A DNA stretch of 43,165 nucleotides from Nocardia pseudovaccinii NBRC 100343 (GTDB lineage Bacteria; Actinomycetota; Actinomycetes; Mycobacteriales; Mycobacteriaceae), in contig NZ_BDBY01000270.1 of NCBI RefSeq assembly GCF_001613225.1, positions 1-43,165 of the forward strand, given 5' to 3'. A program made the position numbers and the translations under genes. How positions within the stretch are numbered: position 1 is the first letter of the stretch; every line of letters starts with the position of its first letter. The notes below the pieces were generated by a model. The model ran no database searches. It was not told the origin of the DNA and saw only the letters and a program-made list of their open reading frames with translations. This document shows positions 39,351-43,165 of this stretch, one piece after another.

Positions 39351-40328
39351 ATGACCAACGGTCATCGTGCCCCCGCCATTTCGGCGCTGGGCCTGCGTAA
39401 ATCGTTCGGTGAGCACGTGGTGCTCGACGGCATCGACATCACGGTTCAGGAGGGCACGATCTACTCCCTCCTCGGCCCGAACGGTGCGGGCAAGACCACC
39501 ACCGTGCAGATCCTCACCACGCTGCTGCGCCCCGATGCGGGTGAAATCCGCGTCGACGGCCACGATCTGGTCACCGAACCCGATGCCGTGCGCACCGCGA
39601 TCGGTGTCACCGGCCAGTTCTCCGCGGTCGACGAATTGCTGACCGGCCGCGAAAACCTGGTCCTGATGGGCGATCTGCACCATCTGCCGCGCCGCGAGAG
39701 CAAGCGCCTCGCCGCCGAACTGCTGGAGCGCTTCGACCTGGTCGAGGCGAGCGACAAGACCGCGGCCACCTATTCCGGCGGGATGGTGCGGCGGCTGGAT
39801 CTGGCCATGACGCTGGTCGGCGATCCGCGCATCATCTTCCTGGACGAGCCGACCACCGGACTGGATCCGCGCAGTAGGCGGGCGATCTGGGAAATGATCC
39901 GCACACTGGTCGACGACTACAGCGTGACCGTCTTCCTGACCACCCAGTACCTCGAGGAGGCTGATCAACTGGCCGACCGGATCGCGGTGCTCGACCACGG
40001 CCGGATCGTCGCCGAGGGCACGGCCGCCGAATTGAAGCGGCGGATCCCCGGCGGACATATCCGGCTGGAATTCGCCGACCAGCCCGGATTGGCCGCCGCG
40101 GCAACGGCATTGGGGCCGGAGGCGCGCGTCGTCGATGACGCGGCCGAGGAGGAATTCACCCTCGCGGTCCCCAGCGACGGCGGCGTCAAATCGCTGCGCG
40201 CGGTGCTCGACCGGCTCGACTACGAGCAGATCGAGGTCGCCGGACTTTCCGTGCACACCCCCACCCTCGACGACGTATTCCTCACCCTCACCGGACATCC
40301 CACCGCCGAAAAGGAGACCGTGCGATGA
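39351..40328 (+). CDS. DrrA-type ABC exporter ATPase
   Basis: 325-residue ATPase of the daunorubicin-resistance exporter family. Motifs: Walker A GPNGAGKTTT (about 45-54), Q-loop TGQFSAVDELLTG, signature YSGGMVRRLD, Walker B IIFLDEPTTGLD, H-loop LTTQYLEEAD. The C-terminal domain after DHGRIVAEGTAAELK includes LSVHTPTLDDVFLTLTGH, the DrrA tail. GAAAGGAAG supports ATG 39351 over ATG 39327. It is coupled to the permease gene (ATGA overlap). It likely exports a hydrophobic compound, perhaps the product of the neighbouring biosynthetic operon, or works in general drug efflux. Confidence 0.92.
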   Translation: MTNGHRAPAISALGLRKSFGEHVVLDGIDITVQEGTIYSLLGPNGAGKTTTVQILTTLLRPDAGEIRVDGHDLVTEPDAVRTAIGVTGQFSAVDELLTGRENLVLMGDLHHLPRRESKRLAAELLERFDLVEASDKTAATYSGGMVRRLDLAMTLVGDPRIIFLDEPTTGLDPRSRRAIWEMIRTLVDDYSVTVFLTTQYLEEADQLADRIAVLDHGRIVAEGTAAELKRRIPGGHIRLEFADQPGLAAAATALGPEARVVDDAAEEEFTLAVPSDGGVKSLRAVLDRLDYEQIEVAGLSVHTPTLDDVFLTLTGHPTAEKETVR

Positions 40329-41101
40329 GCAGCGCGATGGCCTACGCACTCGCCGACTCGAAGACGATGCTGCGGCGCAGCATGCTTCATGCGAAGCGGT
40401 ATCCGAGCATGACCTTCAGCATCATCCTCATGCCGATCATCCTGCTGCTCACCTTCAACTTCGTTTTCGGTGGCGCACTGGAGAAGTCGTCCGGCGGTAA
40501 CTACATCGACTACCTGACGCCGGGCATGCTGTTGATGATCCCGGCGTATATGACCGCGGGCGTGGCGGTCTCGGTCTGCACCGACACCACCAAGGGCATC
40601 GTGAATCGCTTTCGCACCATGGCGATTTCACAGTCGGCGATACTCGCCGGACATGTGGTCGGCGCATTGATCCAGGCCCTGCTCGGCATCGCCGCCATGG
40701 TCGGTGTCGCGTTGCTCGCCGGTTTCCGGCCGTCGGCGAATGTCGTCGAGTGGATCGCCGCATTCGGACTGCTCGGCATGCTCGTCTTCGGACTCACCTG
40801 GCTCGCGGTCGGCATGGGGCTGGTCGCGCAGACTCCCGAGAGCGCGAGCAATATGCCCTTCCCGCTGATCATGCTGCCGTTTCTCGGCAGCGGCCTGGTC
40901 GGCACCGACACCATGCCGGTCGGATTGCGTCAGTTCGCCGAGTACCAGCCGTTCACCCCGCTCACCGAAACCCTCCGCGGCCTGCTCATGGGCACGGAGA
41001 TCGGCAATAACGGCATCATCTCCATCGCCTGGTGCGTCGGCCTCACGCTGGTCGGATACTTCTGGTCGACCTCGGTCTTCCGCAAGCAGACCCAGCGCTG
41101 A
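40325..41101 (+). CDS. DrrB-type ABC-2 exporter permease
   Basis: 258-residue ABC-2 family permease with six membrane segments (starting at about 33, 62, 106, 140, 179 and 232). The family signature LVGTDTMPVGLRQFAEYQPFTPLTETLRGLLMG, the ABC-2 motif between the last two helices, is clear, as is the N-terminal ATPase-contact helix TMLRRSMLHAKRYPSM. Together with the preceding ATPase it forms a half-transporter dimer. A strong terminator follows. Confidence 0.92.
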   Translation: MSSAMAYALADSKTMLRRSMLHAKRYPSMTFSIILMPIILLLTFNFVFGGALEKSSGGNYIDYLTPGMLLMIPAYMTAGVAVSVCTDTTKGIVNRFRTMAISQSAILAGHVVGALIQALLGIAAMVGVALLAGFRPSANVVEWIAAFGLLGMLVFGLTWLAVGMGLVAQTPESASNMPFPLIMLPFLGSGLVGTDTMPVGLRQFAEYQPFTPLTETLRGLLMGTEIGNNGIISIAWCVGLTLVGYFWSTSVFRKQTQR

Positions 41102-41112
41102 ATCATCGAAAC

Positions 41113-41150
41113 CTTCGATCCCCCCGTCGGGTTCGGCGGGGGGATCGAAG
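41113..41150. terminator. Strong terminator between exporter and rslA
   Basis: CTTCGATCCCCCC (41113-41125) pairs perfectly with GGGGGGATCGAAG (41138-41150), 13 bp, and the loop can add pairs. It lies between the convergent stops at 41101 and 41155. Confidence 0.8.
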
Positions 41151-41154
41151 TGTG

Positions 41155-41862
41155 TCAGACCGTGCCCGACAGCAGTGTCTCGCCCGTCGACGCCTTCCGG
41201 ATCTGCACCGCCTGGATCTGATCCGGCGTCTTATCGAGGGTCCGGTCGATCGTCAGCTCGGTGCCGGGTCCGGCGGGCCACCGATCGAGTTTGGCCTGGC
41301 TGCCATCGGTGCCGATGACGTACAGGTCGAGATCCCAGTTGTACTTCTGGTCACTCGGTCCATAGCTGCAGGTCATCACGATCCGGGTCTTGCCATCGGC
41401 CTGCACGACCTTGAAGCTGGCCGTCACCGGATTCGGTGTGATCGCCTCCATACTGCGCTCGGCCACAACCTGTTCGGAGCTCGGCTTATCCACTGCGGTC
41501 ACCGAAGTGACCACCGGAACCGCGATGGCCACCGCCGCGGCAGCCGCAGCGACGGCAGCTCCGACGGCCGCCCACCGACTGCGCCGCCTACGCCGCTCGG
41601 CGGCATCGGCGAGCCGGGGCAGCAGCTGTGCGGGGGGATCCGCCTCGGCCACAGGCTTTTCCGGCGGCTCGATCATGGCGAGCGCGGTGTTGGGATCGAC
41701 CATCGAGAGCAAACCCGGGAGTCCGGCGAGATCGGCAACCGCCGCCCGGCAGACCGGGCAGCCGTCCAGATGCTCTTCGTACTCCCGCCGTTCGATGCGG
41801 GACAGGGAGCCGAGGATGTACGGTGCATCCCACGTCGAGTAGTCGTCGGCGATGTCCGTCAT
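41155..41862 (-). CDS. rslA: Anti-sigma factor RslA (zinc type)
   Basis: 235-residue membrane anti-sigma factor of SigL. The cytoplasmic zinc domain has YILGSLSRIERREYEEHLDGCPVCRAAV with the H-x3-C-x2-C zinc site; oxidation of these Cys releases the sigma factor in the mycobacterial protein. A single membrane segment follows RRRRRSRW (about 98-122). The extracellular domain ends in AVQIRKASTGETLLSGTV, closely matching the end of M. tuberculosis RslA (Rv0736). The ATG overlaps the sigL stop (ATGA, 41859-41862), the expected tight pairing. An upstream in-frame extension inside sigL is a shadow. Confidence 0.9.
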   Translation of the reverse strand: MTDIADDYSTWDAPYILGSLSRIERREYEEHLDGCPVCRAAVADLAGLPGLLSMVDPNTALAMIEPPEKPVAEADPPAQLLPRLADAAERRRRRSRWAAVGAAVAAAAAAVAIAVPVVTSVTAVDKPSSEQVVAERSMEAITPNPVTASFKVVQADGKTRIVMTCSYGPSDQKYNWDLDLYVIGTDGSQAKLDRWPAGPGTELTIDRTLDKTPDQIQAVQIRKASTGETLLSGTV

Positions 41863-42368
41863 TGATTCGTCACCCCCATCTCCTGTAGTGCCAGCCGTAA
41901 CGCCCGCATGCCGTAGTGCATGCGAGATTTCACCGTGCCCGCCGGGATATCGAGTTCCTCGGCGATCTGGTGGGTGGAAAGGCCTCGATAGTAGGCCCGC
42001 ACGATCACCTCGCGATGATCGCCGCTGAGTCTGCTCAATGCGTCCGCGACCAGCCATCCGTCCAGGGCCCGGTCGGCCTGGTCCGGAGCGGCCTGCTCCG
42101 GCGGATTGTCGGTACGGAATTCGCGCCGATTGCGGGCGCTGCGGTGCTCATCCACGGCGAGATTGCGCGCGACCGTGAACAACCACGCCCGCGCCGATGT
42201 CGTCGATTGATCGAGCACGTTGGGGCGCTGCCACGCCCGCAACAACGTCTCTTGCACGATGTCCTCGGCCCGACCTGGATCGCGAACCAAACCGAGCGTG
42301 TACCGCCATAGCGCCGAAGCATGTTCCTGATATAGAACCCGCATGAGCTCGGCTTGTTCTTCGGGCAT
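41859..42368 (-). CDS. sigL: ECF sigma factor SigL
   Basis: 169-residue ECF sigma factor. Region 2 is ALWRYTLGLVRDPGRAEDIVQETLLRAWQRP with ARAWLFTVARNLAVDEHRSARNRR; region 4 is LSRLSGDHREVIVRAYYRGLSTHQIAEELDIPAGTVKSRMHYGMRALRLAL. Sequence order and the QEMGV end closely match M. tuberculosis SigL (Rv0735), which controls membrane and secreted protein modification and PDIM-related genes. GGGAGGTG precedes ATG 42368. Its own promoter is visible upstream, so it is autoregulated. Confidence 0.93.
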   Translation of the reverse strand: MPEEQAELMRVLYQEHASALWRYTLGLVRDPGRAEDIVQETLLRAWQRPNVLDQSTTSARAWLFTVARNLAVDEHRSARNRREFRTDNPPEQAAPDQADRALDGWLVADALSRLSGDHREVIVRAYYRGLSTHQIAEELDIPAGTVKSRMHYGMRALRLALQEMGVTNQ

Positions 42369-42386
42369 TCGTCACCTCCCGCTCAT

Positions 42387-42415
42387 CCCACGAATCAGGA
42401 GGGCCAAAAGGTTCA
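42387..42415 (-). promoter_or_regulatory. SigL autoregulatory promoter
   Basis: On the gene strand TGAACC (42415-42410), a 17-bp spacer and CGTGGG (42392-42387). TGAACC and CGT are the elements I recall for SigL-dependent promoters in M. tuberculosis. The distance to the start (18 bases from the -10) leaves room for the GGGAGG site. Confidence 0.7.
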
Positions 42416-42430
42416 ATGCGCGTAGGCATG

Positions 42431-43075
42431 TCAATTGCGTTCTAGTTCGATCGGATGTGTCGCCAGGAGAGACAGGGGCAGCGGCTGGCGGCGCAGCACA
42501 TGGGCCCACAGGTCGGGGCGGCCGGTGCTGATCGGATCCGAGGGCAGCGCAGAAAGCACGATCCAGTCGTTGTTCTGCAGTTCGCCCTCTAGTTGGCCGA
42601 AGGTCCAGCCCGCATAGCCCGCGAAGATCCGCAGACCCTCGATCAGCGGAGTTATCTGATCCGGGTCGGCGTCGAGATCGACGAGCACCACGCGGCCATC
42701 GATGCGACGCAGTCCACGGACGCCCGCGATCGACGCGCCGACCCGGACGGTGCCCAGACACAGCGCCGCGTCCCGCTTGACCGGGCCGCCGATGAAGAGC
42801 GTGCGCGGCGCGGCGGCCGCCTCGGACCAGCGTGGCAGCACGTCGTGCACCGCGGTATCGCTCGGACGGTTCAGTACGACCCCGAGGCTGCCCGCCTCGT
42901 TGTGCTCGATGATGTACACGACGGTGCGCCGGAAGGTCGGCTCGACCAGTTCGGTCGCCGACACCAGCAGGGTGCCTGCGCGAACCACCTGCTCGCCCTG
43001 CCGGAAATCGCGTCGCCTGCGGTCACCGTGTCCGCCGCGAGTTTTCCGATCGTCCGGGTCATCTCCGCGTGCCAC
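42431..43075 (-). CDS. YqgE/AlgH family protein (Rv0038 orthologue)
   Basis: 214-residue DUF179 protein. After a variable basic N-terminus (about 30 residues) the conserved core reads RAGTLLVSATELVEPTFRRTVVYIIEHNEAGSLGVVLNRPSDTAV, FIGGPVKRDAALCLG, IFAGYAGWTFGQLEGELQNNDWIVL and LRRQPLPLSLLATHPIELERN, nearly identical to mycobacterial Rv0038. Widely conserved but functionally unclear; AlgH was first linked to alginate regulation in Pseudomonas. The start is taken as GTG 43075; the N-terminus is poorly conserved, so a slightly different start is possible. It lies 62 bp upstream of sigL on the same strand, but sigL has its own promoter. Confidence 0.9.
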   Translation of the reverse strand: MARGDDPDDRKTRGGHGDRRRRDFRQGEQVVRAGTLLVSATELVEPTFRRTVVYIIEHNEAGSLGVVLNRPSDTAVHDVLPRWSEAAAAPRTLFIGGPVKRDAALCLGTVRVGASIAGVRGLRRIDGRVVLVDLDADPDQITPLIEGLRIFAGYAGWTFGQLEGELQNNDWIVLSALPSDPISTGRPDLWAHVLRRQPLPLSLLATHPIELERN

Positions 43076-43111
43076 TCCGACATCATCGCACTGGCGCGGG
43101 CGGTTCGTCGG

Positions 43112-43165
43112 TCAAGCGGCGTGGTGGAGTCGCGGATAAGCGGCCAGCGGTACGTAGATCACGGC
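43112..43165 (-). CDS. Possible C-terminus of a gene cut by the window edge
   Basis: Reading leftwards from the last base, 17 codons (AVIYVPLAAYPRLHHAA) end in TGA at 43112-43114. This could be the end of an upstream gene, such as a transporter, but only the open frame supports it. Confidence 0.25.
   Translation of the reverse strand, partial: AVIYVPLAAYPRLHHAA

Noticed and set aside
1..43165. CRISPR array, rRNA, tRNA or complete insertion sequence
   Set aside because: No regularly spaced repeats, RNA cloverleaf or transposase were seen anywhere in the window.

Overview
This is a high-GC actinobacterial chromosome segment, most likely from Nocardia or a close relative in the Mycobacteriales. 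The reasons are clear orthologues of mycobacterial genes (sigL-rslA, the Rv0038-type YqgE/AlgH protein, an LpqH lipoprotein, a FadA5-like thiolase, a GH63 glucosylglycerate hydrolase), a conservon, F420-type enzymes, and many starts that look leaderless (TANNNT hexamer 6-8 nt before an ATG or GTG). Family assignments come from reading the sequence and from recall; no database search was run.

Layout. 1-4450: a tandem-repeat fragment, a small membrane protein, a thiolase divergent from its probable HxlR regulator, an F420-type NADP oxidoreductase and a UgpC/SugC-type ABC ATPase. 4596-8784: a complete conservon (sensor-kinase-like CvnA, roadblock CvnB, DUF742 CvnC, GTPase CvnD and a CYP157-like P450 whose ExxR motif is degenerate). 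8785-13558: secreted small proteins, a luciferase-like F420 oxidoreductase, an amino-acid ABC importer with fused binding protein and permease, and a 30 percent histidine protein. 13733-15482: an NTF2-like protein, a membrane protein and an alpha/beta hydrolase. 15487-20652: a tightly coupled four-gene operon on the minus strand ending in a TPR protein and a CHAT (caspase-like) protease; the first two products are unrecognised. 20781-29070: LpqH lipoprotein, membrane protein, Cys-rich protein, PhoX phosphatase, GH25 muramidase, glucosylglycerate hydrolase, SDR and polysaccharide deacetylase. 29224-34039: leuS, SdpI-like protein, an intact RHH/Doc toxin-antitoxin pair and a degenerate second copy fused to a cupin gene. 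34040-38474: a compact four-gene biosynthetic operon (ThDP enzyme, SRPBCC protein, KASIII-like enzyme without its histidine, PLP aminotransferase). 38676-41101: an EXLDI protein and a DrrAB-type exporter. 41155-43165: rslA, sigL with its own ECF-type promoter, algH and the edge of another gene.

Most notable items: (1) an 80-bp miniature repeat, present three times, which in two places sits exactly on a start codon, repeats the start-codon bases at both ends and creates a 27-codon upstream ORF translationally coupled to the gene; (2) the CHAT/TPR four-gene operon, a candidate undescribed protease-based system; (3) the ThDP/KASIII/SRPBCC/aminotransferase cluster, which could make an acylated acyloin-like metabolite; (4) the decayed toxin-antitoxin copy fused to a cupin.
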